From Staphylococcus sp. ACRSN (lineage in GTDB: Bacteria; Bacillota; Bacilli; Staphylococcales; Staphylococcaceae): a DNA stretch of 64,000 nt. Each line of letters starts with the position of its first letter. Positions within the stretch are counted from its first letter, which is position 1. Positions 36,382 through 47,981 of the stretch are shown one piece after another. The translations under genes were made by a program, and so were the position numbers. A model generated the notes under the pieces. It ran no database searches and had not been told where the DNA came from. It saw only the letters and a program-made list of their open reading frames with translations. The stretch covers positions 1 through 64,000 of the forward strand of contig NZ_JAKRNS010000010.1 of assembly GCF_022346615.1 (NCBI RefSeq), read 5' to 3'.

Positions 36382-38633
36382 CGGAGAAGAAAAGGACTTC
36401 CCAATCTAATAGTAATGGAGAGTCCGAACAAAAAAAGAATAGGAATATTAAGAGGACGATTATCAAGATTTTCGGATTTCTCATAATTGCCTTTATCGTA
36501 TTAGCCTTAATTGGTATTTTGTTATTTGCTTATTATGCATGGAAAGCTCCTGCATTTACTGAGTCAAAACTACAGGATCCTATACCGGCAAAGATTTATG
36601 ATAAAAACGGTGATTTGGTTAAAACATTGGATAATGGACAACGTAGAGAACATGTTGATTTAGATAAGGTACCTAAAAAAATGCGTGAAGCTGTTTTAGC
36701 TACTGAAGATAATCGATTCTATGATCATGGTGCATTAGACTATAAACGTCTATTTGGTGCTGTAGCCAAGAACTTTACAGGTGGTTTTGGATCACAAGGT
36801 GCTTCGACTTTAACGCAACAAGTTGTTAAACGTTCATTCTTAACTGACCAAAAATCGATTGCCCGTAAAGCTCAGGAAGCATACTTATCATATCGTTTAG
36901 AACAAGAGTACAGTAAAGATGAAATTTTTCAAATGTACTTGAATAAGATTTATTATTCAGATGGTGTCTACGGTGTGAAAGCAGCTGCTAAATATTATTT
37001 TAACAAGGATCTAAAAGATTTAAATTTAGCGGAAGAAGCATACTTAGCAGGACTACCTCAAGTACCAAACACTTATAATATTTATGATAATCCAAAACAA
37101 GCGGAATCTCGTAAAGATACTGTACTTTATCTAATGGAATACCACCATAGAATTACTAAGAAACAAAAAGAAGAAGCACAAAAAACATCTCTTCAAGATA
37201 ACTTAGTAAAACGTACGAATGAACAAAGACAAGTAAGTGAAAATGATTCAAACAAAGAATATGATTCTTACTTAACATTTGTTAAATCAGAATTAATGAA
37301 CAACAAAGAATTTAAAGATAAAGATTTAGCATCAGTATTAAATAGTGGTATTAAGATTTATACAAACATGGATAAAAATGTACAACAAACTTTACAAGAC
37401 CGTGTTGATAATGGTAGTTATTATAAGAATGAAGATCAACAAGTTGGTTCTTCAATTGTAGATAGTGATACTGGTGGTTTAGTAGCGATTTCTGGTGGTA
37501 GAAATTACCGTGATATCCAGGATCGAAACCAAGCTACTGATGCCCACCCTACTGGTTCTTCACTAAAACCTTTCTTAGCGTATGGTCCGGCTATTGAAAA
37601 TATGCAATGGGCAACTAACCACGCTATTCAGGATGAAGAATCTTATCAAGTAGATGGTGTGACATTTAAAAACTATGACACTAAGAGTCATGGAACAGTT
37701 AAACTATACGATGCATTAAGAGAAAGTTTTAATATTCCAGCTCTAAAAGCATGGCAATCTACTAGAGAAAATGCTGGCAATGATGCACCTAAGAAATTTG
37801 CTAAAAAAGTAGGACTTGATTATCAAAGTGATATTGGACCATCTGAAGTACTTGGTGGATCAGCGTCTGAATTCTCTCCTACACAACTAGCTTCTGCTTA
37901 TGCATCTGTTGCAAATGGCGGAGAATATAATAACGCACATTCAATTAAGAAAGTCGTTAAACAAGATGGCGAAACAATCAAATATGAACATAGTAGCCAC
38001 AAAGCAATGGAAGATTACACAGCTTATATGTTAGCTGAAGTACTCAAAGGTACATTCGAAGCATATGGATCAGCATATGGTCATGGTGTATCAGGTGTTA
38101 ACTTAGCTGCTAAAACTGGTACAGGTACGTATGGTGAACAAACGTATCAACAATATGGATTACCAGATGATGCTGCGAAAGATGTTTGGATTAATGGTTT
38201 CACTCCGAAATACAGTATGTCTGTATGGATGGGCTTTAAATCAGTTAAACAAGGTGGCGTGAATTCATTCGTCGGACATGATGAACAAGAATACCCACAA
38301 TATCTATTAGAAGATGTAATGTCTAATATTTCACCTAAAGATGGTAAAGACTTTACAAAACCTGATTCAGTTAATGGTAGCGATAAAGATGATTTATCTG
38401 TAGCTGGACATAAAGACGATAATACTACAAGCCAAAAGCCAAACGGCCAAGGTAGTAGTTCATCATCTAGCTCTAGTAGCAGTGAATCAAGTAGTAGTTC
38501 AGATAGTAGTTCTTCAAATAGTGGATCAACAAGTAATTCTTCTAGTAACTCATCAAGTAGTTCATCTAGTAGCAATGCTTTAACAAAATTATTTAACTTG
38601 AATGCTATCTTAGATTTAAAAAAATCATCATAA
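36378..38633 (+). CDS. pbp2: Penicillin-binding protein 2 (class A, bifunctional)
   Basis: 751 residues. Cytoplasmic basic tail, membrane anchor (about 31-53), glycosyltransferase GT51 domain with Glu110 in [11 protein letters not shown] and QGASTLTQQ, then the transpeptidase with Ser394-x-x-Lys397 (PTGSSLKP), SFN at 450-452 and KTGT at 579. It polymerises and cross-links lipid II and is the main class A enzyme of staphylococci. Residues 693-732 are a near-pure serine stretch with Asn, Glu and Asp, longer than in the S. aureus protein I recall. Co-transcribed with recU. Confidence 0.96.
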   Translation: MTEKKRTSQSNSNGESEQKKNRNIKRTIIKIFGFLIIAFIVLALIGILLFAYYAWKAPAFTESKLQDPIPAKIYDKNGDLVKTLDNGQRREHVDLDKVPKKMREAVLATEDNRFYDHGALDYKRLFGAVAKNFTGGFGSQGASTLTQQVVKRSFLTDQKSIARKAQEAYLSYRLEQEYSKDEIFQMYLNKIYYSDGVYGVKAAAKYYFNKDLKDLNLAEEAYLAGLPQVPNTYNIYDNPKQAESRKDTVLYLMEYHHRITKKQKEEAQKTSLQDNLVKRTNEQRQVSENDSNKEYDSYLTFVKSELMNNKEFKDKDLASVLNSGIKIYTNMDKNVQQTLQDRVDNGSYYKNEDQQVGSSIVDSDTGGLVAISGGRNYRDIQDRNQATDAHPTGSSLKPFLAYGPAIENMQWATNHAIQDEESYQVDGVTFKNYDTKSHGTVKLYDALRESFNIPALKAWQSTRENAGNDAPKKFAKKVGLDYQSDIGPSEVLGGSASEFSPTQLASAYASVANGGEYNNAHSIKKVVKQDGETIKYEHSSHKAMEDYTAYMLAEVLKGTFEAYGSAYGHGVSGVNLAAKTGTGTYGEQTYQQYGLPDDAAKDVWINGFTPKYSMSVWMGFKSVKQGGVNSFVGHDEQEYPQYLLEDVMSNISPKDGKDFTKPDSVNGSDKDDLSVAGHKDDNTTSQKPNGQGSSSSSSSSSSESSSSSDSSSSNSGSTSNSSSNSSSSSSSSNALTKLFNLNAILDLKKSS

Positions 38634-38639
38634 GATGAA

Positions 38640-38677
38640 TAAATCCCGATTTCCTGCATTAGGAAATCGGGATTTTT
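38640..38677 (+). terminator. Terminator of recU-pbp2
   Basis: Perfect 15-bp stem (38641-38655 with 38661-38675), 5-nt loop, T run on the plus strand, 7 nt after the pbp2 stop. Confidence 0.95.
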
Positions 38678-38708
38678 AATATGAACATGTTCATGTGTTT
38701 ACATATAA

Positions 38709-38735
38709 AAAATACGACAATAATTGCCGTATTTA
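38709..38735 (-). terminator. Terminator after ypoC
   Basis: AAATACG-x-CAA against TTG-x-CGTATTT with a short loop, followed by T-rich sequence on the minus strand, about 20 nt past the ypoC stop. Confidence 0.75.
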
Positions 38736-38755
38736 AGTTTATAGCATATTCAGTA

Positions 38756-39088
38756 CTATGATTGAGAGCGTTTTTGTTTAATTTGATATGCAGCATTCAT
38801 TTTAATTAATTCTGTTTTTAGTGTCTTCATTTGTCTGTACCCCATAAAATGATGTTTACGCTCAAGCATATAAGTGTAACGTTCTTGGAAATTCATAGGC
38901 ACAACCGGATAAGAATGCATTGCATCAAAATTAATAACTTCAATTTGATTAATTTGTTTGAAATATGAGATTAATAAGTCAAAATATTGATCTAAACACG
39001 CGATTGCTTCAGGATTTTTTAATTGTTTTTGTTTTGCAAAATTATCTAAATTAGTTTCAAGTTCACTAAAATCTTCTTTAACTATCAT
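38756..39088 (-). CDS. YpoC family protein
   Basis: 110 residues, helical, basic at the C-terminus, no recognised catalytic motif. Assigned by place: it follows nth after 6 nt, and the series asnS - dnaD - nth - ypoC beside the PBP/recU genes is the same in Bacillus subtilis. Function unknown. Confidence 0.75.
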   Translation of the reverse strand: MIVKEDFSELETNLDNFAKQKQLKNPEAIACLDQYFDLLISYFKQINQIEVINFDAMHSYPVVPMNFQERYTYMLERKHHFMGYRQMKTLKTELIKMNAAYQIKQKRSQS

Positions 39089-39094
39089 TTAATT

Positions 39095-39754
39095 TCACGC
39101 TTCCTTTAAGCTTGCTTTATAACGTTTTTGTCCTTCTCTACAGTCCTCTAATAATGGACAGATATCACATTTAGGACTTCTTGCTAAACAATGATAGCGA
39201 CCAAAGAAAATAAGTTGGTGATGTGTCTTATTCCAACGTTCACGTGGTACGACTTTACAAATCTTATCTTCTACTTGGCGCACATTATCTTTCCAGCGGC
39301 AAATACCCAGTCTTTTAGAAACACGTTCAACATGTGTATCTACAGCTAAGGAAGGTTCACCAAATGCCACACTCATCACAACATTTGCCGTTTTTCGGCC
39401 GACGCCAGCTAAGCTTTCTAGCTCTTGATGTGTTTCAGGTATCTTGCCATTATATTTAATTAATAATGATTGACATAACTTTTGAATGTTTTTCGCTTTA
39501 TTGCGGTATAAACCAATCGTCTTTATATCATTTTCCAATTCTGAAAGTTCAACATTTAAATAATCTTCAGGCGTCTTATATTTTTGAAACAAAGTATTAG
39601 TTAATTTGTTTACTGATATATCTGTAGTTTGAGCAGATAATAAGACAGCAATCGTTAATTCAAAAGGATTATCATGTACGAGTTCACACTCTGCATTTGG
39701 AAACATATTTGATATGACATCAATCATTTCTAATGCTTTTTTATTACTTATCAT
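39095..39754 (-). CDS. nth: Endonuclease III
   Basis: 219 residues from the ATG at 39754 (GGGGAG 8 nt upstream), overlapping the dnaD end by 11 nt. Helix-hairpin-helix LAGVGRKTA with catalytic Lys121, catalytic Asp139 in LAVDTHV, and four cysteines (189, 196, 199, 205) for the [4Fe-4S] cluster. It removes oxidised pyrimidines and cuts at abasic sites in base-excision repair. Confidence 0.96.
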   Translation of the reverse strand: MISNKKALEMIDVISNMFPNAECELVHDNPFELTIAVLLSAQTTDISVNKLTNTLFQKYKTPEDYLNVELSELENDIKTIGLYRNKAKNIQKLCQSLLIKYNGKIPETHQELESLAGVGRKTANVVMSVAFGEPSLAVDTHVERVSKRLGICRWKDNVRQVEDKICKVVPRERWNKTHHQLIFFGRYHCLARSPKCDICPLLEDCREGQKRYKASLKEA

Positions 39755-40430
39755 TTGGATTCTCCCCATTTAACCAGTCAAATTTAGGTACGTTTTGGAC
39801 GGTATGTTTCATTTTCGGTTGATTAAATTGACGGCTTATTTTTTTAGAATCTTCAATGGTCTTGACGTTATTCTTTTTCCAATTTAATAAAATACGATCA
39901 ATATATTTAAAACTAAGTTTATTTTGGCTAGTTGCTTCATCTAATGCAGCTTGAATAACAGATAATTCATGGTGATCGACATCTAACCATTGGTTAATTG
40001 TTTCAATTTCGTAAGGTGATAGTGCCCTGCCAAATGTTTGTTCTATATTTTTGAAAACAGTTTCAAATGCTAATGCTTGATCTTCTTTGACATCTTCCAC
40101 TTTCATCTGCTCGATAATTTCACTAAGTCTCTGATAAAATTTATCTAAATTCATATATTCCGTGAATTTACCTTCTTCATCTTTACTTACATTTAACTCT
40201 AGCAAATCATATTGGATTAACCGTTGTATTATAGCGGTTATTTCTCGAGAGTCTAATGAACTACCTTGTTGTAATGATTCAATAGATGGTTGTTTGTTTG
40301 AAATTTCAGCACTGTGTAATAATTTAATAAGAATGACCAATTCTGTTTCATTCAATCCAAGGTCATTATAATGATCTAATAATTCATTTCTAATTATCAC
40401 AGGTCTTGATTTCAGTAGTTCTATGTTCAA
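39744..40430 (-). CDS. dnaD: Primosome protein DnaD
   Basis: 228 residues starting at TTG (40430), 8 nt after GGAG; an ATG at 40448 has no ribosome site. The N-terminal winged-helix oligomerisation domain (NETELVILIKLL) and the C-terminal DnaB-like DDBH2 domain (FGRALSPYEIETINQWL; FKYIDRILLNWKKNN) are clear. DnaD works with DnaB and DnaI to load the replicative helicase at origins and stalled forks. Confidence 0.93.
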   Translation of the reverse strand: MNIELLKSRPVIIRNELLDHYNDLGLNETELVILIKLLHSAEISNKQPSIESLQQGSSLDSREITAIIQRLIQYDLLELNVSKDEEGKFTEYMNLDKFYQRLSEIIEQMKVEDVKEDQALAFETVFKNIEQTFGRALSPYEIETINQWLDVDHHELSVIQAALDEATSQNKLSFKYIDRILLNWKKNNVKTIEDSKKISRQFNQPKMKHTVQNVPKFDWLNGENPNDK

Positions 40431-40462
40431 ATATATCACTCCAATCATCTAGAATTGTTATA

Positions 40463-40501
40463 AAAACGCCCAGTCAAAGTTGTGTAGACTGGACGCATTT
40501 T
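40463..40501 (-). terminator. Terminator-like hairpin after asnS
   Basis: CCAGTC with GACTGG extended by CG/CG and A/T pairs, followed by TTTTTATAA on the minus strand, 20 nt past the asnS stop and upstream of dnaD. It may only partly stop transcription into dnaD. Confidence 0.65.
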
Positions 40502-40522
40502 GAAAATATATTCATCATTATT

Positions 40523-41815
40523 TTATGGATATAAGCGATTTAATAAACGTGGGAATGGTGAAGTTTCGCGTACATGTTCAACACCAGATAACCATGCAAC
40601 AGTTCTTTCTAAACCTAGTCCAAATCCACTATGAGGTACGCTGCCATAACGACGTAAGTCTAAGTAGTAGCTATAGCTCTCTGGATCTAATTCATATTCA
40701 TTAAGTCGTTGTTCTAATAATTCAAGATCATTTATTCTTTCAGAACCACCGATAATTTCACCATAACCCTCTGGAGCAATTAAGTCTGCACATAATACAG
40801 TTTCTTCATTTTCCGGGTTTGGTTGCATATAGAACGGTTTAATTTTAGTTGGATAGTTTGTGATAAATACTGGTAAATCATAATGATTTGCAATCGCTGT
40901 TTCATGAGGTGCACCGAAATCTTCGCCCCACTCAATATCTTCAAAGCCTTGTTCTTTTAAGAACACTACAGCATCATCATAAGTAATACGAGGGAAAGGA
41001 GTCGATACTTTCTCAAGTTTTGAAGTGTCGCGCTCTAATGCATTTAATTCTAATTTACAATTTTTCAATACAGATTTAACTACATGTGTAACATATTGTT
41101 CTTGTACTTCTAAACTTTGAATATGATCACAGAAAGCCATTTCAGGCTCAATCATCCAAAATTCAATTAAATGACGACGTGTTTTTGATTTTTCTGCTCT
41201 AAATGTTGGACCGAATGAGAACACACGACCGTGTGCCATTGCAGCAGCTTCCATATATAATTGTCCACTCTGTGATAAGAAAGCATCTTGATCAAAATAT
41301 TTCGTATGGAAAAGTTCGCTTGTGCCTTCTGGAGCACTTGCAGTTAAAATTGGTGGATCAATCTTTGTAAAGCCATTATCATTAAAAAATTCATATGTTG
41401 CACGTATAATCTCATTTCTAATTTGCATTACAGCATGTTGTTTCTTAGAACGTAACCAAAGATGACGGTGATCCATTAGAAATTCTGTACCGTGATTTTT
41501 TGGTGTAATTGGATAATCATGTGCTTCTGCAATAATTTCAATTGATTTAACTTGCATTTCATAGCCTAAATCAGAACGTGTATCTTCAGTGATTATACCT
41601 GTAACATATAATGACGATTCTTGTGTTACTTCTTTTGCTAGTTTGAAAATCTCTTCTGCTACATCAGCTTTTACTACAACACCTTGCATAAAGCCCGTAC
41701 CATCTCTTAATTGTAAGAATGCAATTTTCCCACTTGAACGTTTATTTGTTAACCATGCACCTATTGTAACTTCTTGGTTAAGGTATTGTTTCGCTTGTTT
41801 AATCGTTGTTTTCAT
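40523..41815 (-). CDS. asnS: Asparaginyl-tRNA synthetase
   Basis: 430-residue class IIb synthetase: N-terminal OB anticodon-binding domain ([18 protein letters not shown]), then the catalytic core with motif 2 ([15 protein letters not shown]) and motif 3 ([13 protein letters not shown]). It charges tRNA-Asn with asparagine. No T-box leader was seen in the 94-bp gap to dinG. Confidence 0.96.
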   Translation of the reverse strand: MKTTIKQAKQYLNQEVTIGAWLTNKRSSGKIAFLQLRDGTGFMQGVVVKADVAEEIFKLAKEVTQESSLYVTGIITEDTRSDLGYEMQVKSIEIIAEAHDYPITPKNHGTEFLMDHRHLWLRSKKQHAVMQIRNEIIRATYEFFNDNGFTKIDPPILTASAPEGTSELFHTKYFDQDAFLSQSGQLYMEAAAMAHGRVFSFGPTFRAEKSKTRRHLIEFWMIEPEMAFCDHIQSLEVQEQYVTHVVKSVLKNCKLELNALERDTSKLEKVSTPFPRITYDDAVVFLKEQGFEDIEWGEDFGAPHETAIANHYDLPVFITNYPTKIKPFYMQPNPENEETVLCADLIAPEGYGEIIGGSERINDLELLEQRLNEYELDPESYSYYLDLRRYGSVPHSGFGLGLERTVAWLSGVEHVRETSPFPRLLNRLYP

Positions 41816-41909
41816 AACCAGTCTCCTAATGTATATATAATCTTCTTTTATTTATCCTTATATATTTTAACAAAATACGTGTCTTAGTTCTAGTTGAGTG
41901 CGCTAACTT

Positions 41910-44612
41910 TTATTGATTTGTGTCTTCATCTTTTTTGATTTTTTTCAATAAACTTGAAAATTGTTTAATATCGCCTTTATTTTGCCTATAATTTTCCAAT
42001 GCCTGCTCAAAAAATTGTTTGTAATTACTGCGAATTAAGCGATCGTCAAAAGAAACAATAATTCCTTTATCATGCTCATTTCGAATCAATCGACCTAAAC
42101 CTTGACGGAATCGGGTCACAGCATCTGGCAATACATAGTCTTTGAATGTAGAGGTGAACTCAGTATCCATCAACCAATATTTTGTGTTATTTTGATTCAT
42201 AAAAGGTAATTTAGCTATCATGACACATTTAATTCCATTTGATTGAAAATCAAAGCCTTCGAAAAATGTCCCTGTGCCAAGTAAAATAGATTTATCAAAG
42301 CTATTAAATTGTTGTACGATTTTATAATTTTGATTTTGTTGTTGTGTAAGAATAACGTAATCTTCAAATTCCGGCAGTTCATTTAACAGTTCCTGTACCA
42401 TATGCATCATTTTGTAACTCGTAAATAGGATTAAACATTTGGATTCTATTACAGACGTATATTCAATTACATAGTTTACAATTGAAGTGACATAATCGTT
42501 TATATTTTTATAATTATATGAGGCTACATCACTTGGAATAAACACTGTAGTTTGTTTTGATTTTGAGACTGATGAATCAATTTCATATGTGTTGAAATCT
42601 GCCTCTTTTTTAAACCATTGTTTAAAACTTTCAAATGAATGATTAAACGTAAGTGTGCCAGAAATAAAAGTAAGTGAATTAAATTTATCTAATACTTGTT
42701 TTGTTAATATTTCTTTCACTTCGTAGTCCTTAACATTCAATCTGATTGTTGATTTTTGATTCAAATTTTTAATTGATAAAAAGCTAGTGTGGTTATTTTT
42801 CAAACTGTGTTCAATATTTTTAAATCGATCATTAATATACAATATTTGCTTTCTTACCGATTTAATTGTCTTATGACTCATACCATTGAAAAATTCTAGT
42901 GTCATATTTAATTTATGAATGATGGCATGTAAGTCTCGTAAGATAGGTTCTACATCAAAATGATATACAAAATGAACTTTATGAATTTCATCATCATGCA
43001 CTTCAGTCTGTTTTATTATATTGAACATCGTATTAAATAATTGTTCATTTAAATCATGAATTTCATTGATGTTTGTTTTAAGGCCGAAAACATCTATTGG
43101 TGGAATATCTAGTTTTTCTAAAATACGTTGTTGTTCTAATGTATCAATTGCTTTCAATAATTTTTCGTTTTCAGTTTTACCAATCAATCCGAGTTGATAT
43201 TTTATATCTGAATAACTCAATTCATTGGTAACTTGACTTAATGCATAATCAGGTAATCTATGTGCTTCATCAATTATACAATCATCAAATAATTGATAAA
43301 TCGTATTATCATGTGCTGCATTAATAAGATGTGCGTGATTCGTTATACCAATTTGTATATTTTTTGCATTACGTTTAATGAAATTAAAGTAATGTATATC
43401 ATTTTTAACAGGAACGTAAGTTTCAAGCTTTTGCTCAAAATACATTTTTTGACCGCCTTTTAAGTCAAGCTCCTGTATATCCCCCGTCGTTGTTTCAGTT
43501 ATCCATATAAGTAATTGCATTTTTAGAATATTCACTTCGTAATTAGTCGATTCATCTTTTAAGATTTGGCTAATTAATCCTAACGAAATATAATCACGTT
43601 TGCTTTTGATAAGTGACGCGTTTATTTTGAAATTAAGTGCACTTTTTAGAGTTGGGATATCTTTCATCAATAGCTGGTTTTGTAATAATTTCGTATTTGT
43701 TGATATCATCACATGTTTGCCTGTTTCGATGTTATACATAATTGCTGCTAATAAATACGCAATTGATTTACCGCTTCCAAGTGGTGCTTCTATCATTGCT
43801 TTTTCACTATGCATCAATTGTTCTAATATTATCTCTGAAAGGTATAATTGCTGTGGTCTGTATGTAAGACCCAATTCGTTTGTAACTAATATATACAAAT
43901 CTTTGAGTGTACCATCAAAATTAACTTTAGGGGCCTTAAAATCAGTTTGTTTTTTATAAATCAATTGTTCAAATTGCTCATATGATTGATTAAATGTTTC
44001 TTGATTGTGGTTACGAACCATTTCAAAAATGATGTCATATAAATCATATTTCAAATTTTTACTTAAATAATATAACTGTTTTAACGTGTCTAGTGGTAAA
44101 GCTTCAAATTTTTCAAATGCCAAAATCATCAATTGTGCAGTAGTTTCTGCATCTTCGTCCGCTCTATGTGCATTATCTAATGCAATACCGTGTGCTTCAG
44201 CAAGTTCACTTAATTGATAGCTTTTATCTGTTGGAAATGCAACTTTAAATAATTCTAATGTATCTAATACTTTCTTAGGTTTATATTTAATATTACAGTT
44301 TTTAAATGATTTTTTTATAAAATTTAAATCAAATGCCACATTATGTGCAACAAAAATACAACCATCAATTTGTTTATAAATCGTTTCCGCAATTTCATGG
44401 AAATATGGAGCTTGATTTAGCATATTGTCTTCGATTGAGGTTAATGCCTGAATAAAAGGAGGAATATCTAAATCTGTTTTTATTAATGAATGATAAGTGC
44501 CAATAATTTTATTCTCTCGAACAAATGTAATGCCAATCTGTATAATTTCATCATAGTCTAATTGATTACCTGTTGTTTCTAAATCTACAACTGCGTAACA
44601 TGGTGTATTCAA
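41910..44612 (-). CDS. dinG: DinG-family exonuclease/helicase-like protein
   Basis: 900 residues starting at TTG (44612), 7 nt after AAAGGAGG; the longer frame to 44663 overlaps birA. An N-terminal DEDD exonuclease domain ([32 protein letters not shown]) is fused to an XPD-like helicase with Walker A (LGSGKSIAY) and DEAH box (DEAHRLPDY). In S. aureus the DinG homologue was described as a 3'-5' exonuclease without helicase activity, so helicase function should not be assumed; the [4Fe-4S] cysteines of XPD are not evident. Confidence 0.92.
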   Translation of the reverse strand: MNTPCYAVVDLETTGNQLDYDEIIQIGITFVRENKIIGTYHSLIKTDLDIPPFIQALTSIEDNMLNQAPYFHEIAETIYKQIDGCIFVAHNVAFDLNFIKKSFKNCNIKYKPKKVLDTLELFKVAFPTDKSYQLSELAEAHGIALDNAHRADEDAETTAQLMILAFEKFEALPLDTLKQLYYLSKNLKYDLYDIIFEMVRNHNQETFNQSYEQFEQLIYKKQTDFKAPKVNFDGTLKDLYILVTNELGLTYRPQQLYLSEIILEQLMHSEKAMIEAPLGSGKSIAYLLAAIMYNIETGKHVMISTNTKLLQNQLLMKDIPTLKSALNFKINASLIKSKRDYISLGLISQILKDESTNYEVNILKMQLLIWITETTTGDIQELDLKGGQKMYFEQKLETYVPVKNDIHYFNFIKRNAKNIQIGITNHAHLINAAHDNTIYQLFDDCIIDEAHRLPDYALSQVTNELSYSDIKYQLGLIGKTENEKLLKAIDTLEQQRILEKLDIPPIDVFGLKTNINEIHDLNEQLFNTMFNIIKQTEVHDDEIHKVHFVYHFDVEPILRDLHAIIHKLNMTLEFFNGMSHKTIKSVRKQILYINDRFKNIEHSLKNNHTSFLSIKNLNQKSTIRLNVKDYEVKEILTKQVLDKFNSLTFISGTLTFNHSFESFKQWFKKEADFNTYEIDSSVSKSKQTTVFIPSDVASYNYKNINDYVTSIVNYVIEYTSVIESKCLILFTSYKMMHMVQELLNELPEFEDYVILTQQQNQNYKIVQQFNSFDKSILLGTGTFFEGFDFQSNGIKCVMIAKLPFMNQNNTKYWLMDTEFTSTFKDYVLPDAVTRFRQGLGRLIRNEHDKGIIVSFDDRLIRSNYKQFFEQALENYRQNKGDIKQFSSLLKKIKKDEDTNQ

Positions 44613-44643
44613 CTGTATTCCTCCTTTCTTATCTATAATTTCA

Positions 44644-45615
44644 TCAAAATTCAATATCAGCACTTATTAATTTATGTTGCTGATTATCAGTATCTTTTAC
44701 AATTAATATACCATTGTCATCTATATCTATTGCTTCACCTAAAAATTGATTACCATTTTCAGTGAATTTTAATTGTTTACCCCAAATGTTTGAGGCTTCA
44801 ATATATTCTTCTCGTATAGTTGAAAATGGTTCATCAATGAATTGTTTATAACGATATTCTATATTTTTTACTAAATTTTGTAAAAAATAGTATCGATTAA
44901 TCGTTTTTTTAGCATTAATCTTAATACTAGTGGCTTTTCTTTCAAGATCACCTACAAAATCATCTTTTGTTTGGTTCATATTTATACCAATACCGCATAT
45001 TACCGCTTCTATACCATCACTATTGGCAACCATCTCAGTTAAAAATCCACATACTTTCTTACCTTCGATATATATATCGTTTGGCCATTTCACAGTTACA
45101 TCTTTATCAGAAAAGGATTGTATTGCATCCTTGATACCTAATGCCATAAATAAATTAAATTTTGTAATGGTGTCAAATGGCACATTTGGTCTTAAGACAA
45201 TTGACATCCATAAACCTTTACCTTTAGATGAGGCCCAAGGTCGATTAAATCTCCCCTTACCTTCTGTTTGTTCATCACTCAAAATTAAGTATGTGTCACG
45301 ATTGCCGACAAGTTTTTGCTTTGCTAATGTTTGCGTTGATGGTGTCGATTCAATCACTTCTATGTGGTTGAATACATTCTGCGTTTTTATGATTGGTTCT
45401 ACAATCCCACTATACCATTTTTCTGGTAAATGTATTAAACGATGGCCTCTGTGGTTTATAGATTCGATTTCACAACCTTCAGCCTTTAATTGATCAATAA
45501 TTTTTTTTACAGCTGTTCGTGAAATGTTTAAGTGTTCGGCTATAAATTGACCTGAGATATATTCTGGTTGTTGCTGATAAAGAATTTGTATAACATCTTT
45601 ACTATATTTCGACAT
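44644..45615 (-). CDS. birA: Biotin-protein ligase / biotin repressor BirA
   Basis: 323 residues. N-terminal winged helix ([20 protein letters not shown]) for operator binding, a central ligase domain ([50 protein letters not shown]) and a C-terminal SH3-like domain. It attaches biotin to carboxylases and represses biotin genes. It overlaps cca by 14 nt. Confidence 0.94.
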   Translation of the reverse strand: MSKYSKDVIQILYQQQPEYISGQFIAEHLNISRTAVKKIIDQLKAEGCEIESINHRGHRLIHLPEKWYSGIVEPIIKTQNVFNHIEVIESTPSTQTLAKQKLVGNRDTYLILSDEQTEGKGRFNRPWASSKGKGLWMSIVLRPNVPFDTITKFNLFMALGIKDAIQSFSDKDVTVKWPNDIYIEGKKVCGFLTEMVANSDGIEAVICGIGINMNQTKDDFVGDLERKATSIKINAKKTINRYYFLQNLVKNIEYRYKQFIDEPFSTIREEYIEASNIWGKQLKFTENGNQFLGEAIDIDDNGILIVKDTDNQQHKLISADIEF

Positions 45616-46807
45616 GCGTTTTCACCCATTCTAAAATTTCGTTCTTTTCATTCACAACATCACCACGGATAATTGCGCATTCAATCTCTCTCATTAACGT
45701 TTTAATCCAAGCACCACTTGTTTGATTTAATGTCGTTAATAAATCCTTTCCATTTATTGCTAATTGCTTTCTAGATGTAATTGGCAAATTAGCAAAAATT
45801 TCATTGACTGTGATTAAATTAATAATAATAGGAGATTGTTTAATAATATGATTATTTTTTATTAATTCAAAGTGATTTAATACTTTTATAATGTCATCTT
45901 TACCATAATCAAAAACAAAATATTTCAACTCATTTTTAGTTGAAATTTTAGGAATCATATTTAACAAATTTTCCAATGTATTAATATATTTCTTTTCTTG
46001 TTTGCTTATTTTTAATAATGAAAGCGAAGAATCTACATTAGGTTGTTGCACTTTTAACAATGCGATAAACAATGAAAAATCAATGGCATTTTCTATGTTA
46101 AATTTAGAAAAATCAAATGCTCTAAAGAATGGCATATAATCAAAAGCATTTAATTCTTTTAAATTATTAAAACTTTGTACTACGTAACGACCAGAGATTA
46201 GTTTTTTTAATTCTACTACGATACGTTCTATAGAAAGGTGTGAGATGCTCGCGATGTGTTGTTGCATACCTAAGTAGGTTTGTGTTTCTATTTCAAAGCC
46301 AAGTTGTGATTGGAATCTAAGCCCCCTAATAATACGAAGTGCATCTTCATTAAATCTTTCAGTAGCATTTCCAACAGTTCTGATTATTTTCTTTTCAATG
46401 TCATTTTGACCACCAAAATAATCTAGTACTTTGTAGTCACGATCCATAGCAATTGCGTTCATTGTGAAATCGCGACGCTGTACGTCTTCATATAAATCTC
46501 TGACAAAAAAAACTTCATTTGGACGACGATGGTCATCATAATCGCCCTCTGCTCTAAATGTAGTGATTTCATATTGTTCATTATTATAAACGACATTAAT
46601 TGTACCGTGGTCTCTACCAATAGGTATCGTTTTATCAAAAATCGCTTCAATTTCATCAGGTGTTGCACTCGTCGTTATATCTATATCATGAATTGTTTTA
46701 TCCATTAAATAATCTCTAACTGATCCGCCAACGAAATATGCTTGGTAATTATGAGATAGTAAATGATTTAGAATTGGCTGTGCTGTTTCGAAGATTAATT
46801 TATTCAT
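45602..46807 (-). CDS. cca: CCA-adding tRNA nucleotidyltransferase
   Basis: 401 residues, class II nucleotidyltransferase. GGSVRDYLM, the catalytic Asp41 and Asp43 (HDIDITT) and RRDFTMNAIA with the later ALRIIRGLRF are all in place. It adds or repairs the CCA end of tRNA. It overlaps bshA by 8 nt, so bshA, cca and birA form a tight unit. Confidence 0.95.
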   Translation of the reverse strand: MNKLIFETAQPILNHLLSHNYQAYFVGGSVRDYLMDKTIHDIDITTSATPDEIEAIFDKTIPIGRDHGTINVVYNNEQYEITTFRAEGDYDDHRRPNEVFFVRDLYEDVQRRDFTMNAIAMDRDYKVLDYFGGQNDIEKKIIRTVGNATERFNEDALRIIRGLRFQSQLGFEIETQTYLGMQQHIASISHLSIERIVVELKKLISGRYVVQSFNNLKELNAFDYMPFFRAFDFSKFNIENAIDFSLFIALLKVQQPNVDSSLSLLKISKQEKKYINTLENLLNMIPKISTKNELKYFVFDYGKDDIIKVLNHFELIKNNHIIKQSPIIINLITVNEIFANLPITSRKQLAINGKDLLTTLNQTSGAWIKTLMREIECAIIRGDVVNEKNEILEWVKTHVEI

Positions 46808-47948
46808 TGTTACCCTCTAACATTTTTTTGTAATAATATTCATATTGGTCCGCTATTAAATCTGAGGCAAATCGTTGTTCAACATCCACAAGCATATTGG
46901 CTTGCATTTTTTTATACAACTCATGATTTGTAAGTAGTTGTTTTGCATATTCACTGGCTAGTTTACTATCGCCAATATCGACGATATAACCTGTTTCTTC
47001 ATGTTTGATAACTTCTTTAATACCACCAGCATTAGACCCAATTGGAACCACACCCGATTTCATAGCTTCAAGTAAAGTGAGACCAAAACTTTCCTTTTCA
47101 CTTAATAATAATACAAGATCGGCAATTTGATAAAATTCGCTCACCCAATCTTGCTTTCCTAAAAATAATACATCCTTTTCTACACCAAGTGACTTTGCTA
47201 TATTTTTCATATCCATCAATTCAGGACCATCACCTAAAAGTAGCAATTTAGAAGGTATATCTTTATTCACTTTTGCAAATGTTTCAATAATCGTATCTAT
47301 ACGTTTAACAGCTCTAAAATTGGATACATGTATTAAAACTTTTTCATCTTCAGCAATTCCATAACACGCTTTTAAATGTTTACTTTTGTCTGATAATTGC
47401 TCTGTTTTTGTAGGAAACTCTTTTTCCCTTACAAAGTTGTAAATTGGAACAATTTCTTTATCTGTTTCAATAATATCTTGTGTTTGTTGAGCAAGAGATT
47501 TACTAACACTTGTAACGATATCACTTTCTTCGATGCCGAATTTAATAGCATTTTTTAAGGCATGATCATACCCTAGTACAGTAATATCAGTACCATGCAA
47601 TGTCGTCATTATTTTTATATCTTTATGCGACATGTGTTTGGCTAAAATTCCGCAAACAGCATGTGGTACTGCATAATGCATATGTAATAAATCTAAATCA
47701 TATTCTTTAATAACTTCAGCAATTTTAGTACTTAATGTTATATCATAAGGCGGATATTGAAATACGGGGTACTGATTCACTTCAACTTGGTGAAATGTAA
47801 TATTAGGTAATGGTTTACGTATTCTAAATGGGATATTAGATGTTATAAAATGTATCTCATGCCCACGCTCTGCTAGTTTTATACCTAATTCTGTAGCAAT
47901 GATACCAGAACCGCCCATAGATGGATAACAAGTTATGCCTATTTTCAT
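46800..47948 (-). CDS. bshA: Bacillithiol biosynthesis glycosyltransferase BshA
   Basis: 382-residue GT4 glycosyltransferase (GT-B fold): N-terminal CYPSMGGSGIIATELG and C-terminal ESFGLTLLEAMKSGVVPIGSNAGG. It joins N-acetylglucosamine to L-malate, the first step of bacillithiol, the low-molecular-weight thiol of Firmicutes; BrxA, which uses bacillithiol chemistry, is also encoded in this window. It is followed by cca in an order shared with Bacillus subtilis. Confidence 0.93.
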   Translation of the reverse strand: MKIGITCYPSMGGSGIIATELGIKLAERGHEIHFITSNIPFRIRKPLPNITFHQVEVNQYPVFQYPPYDITLSTKIAEVIKEYDLDLLHMHYAVPHAVCGILAKHMSHKDIKIMTTLHGTDITVLGYDHALKNAIKFGIEESDIVTSVSKSLAQQTQDIIETDKEIVPIYNFVREKEFPTKTEQLSDKSKHLKACYGIAEDEKVLIHVSNFRAVKRIDTIIETFAKVNKDIPSKLLLLGDGPELMDMKNIAKSLGVEKDVLFLGKQDWVSEFYQIADLVLLLSEKESFGLTLLEAMKSGVVPIGSNAGGIKEVIKHEETGYIVDIGDSKLASEYAKQLLTNHELYKKMQANMLVDVEQRFASDLIADQYEYYYKKMLEGNNE

Positions 47949-47981
47949 TGCGTGCTACACCCCTTTATATATTTTTTGAAA

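Noticed and set aside
38147..38659. A 170-codon minus-strand frame rich in Leu and Glu antisense to pbp2
   Set aside because: It is the mirror image of the PBP2 serine tail (TCA/AGT codons read backwards), has no ribosome site and crosses the pbp2 terminator.
41816..41909. Possible T-box leader before asnS
   Set aside because: Only 94 bp separate dinG from asnS; no specifier-loop structure or TGGN antiterminator motif and no terminator pair was seen.
44930..45493. A 187-codon plus-strand frame antisense to birA
   Set aside because: No ribosome site, no domain recognised; it lies wholly within a well-supported gene on the other strand.
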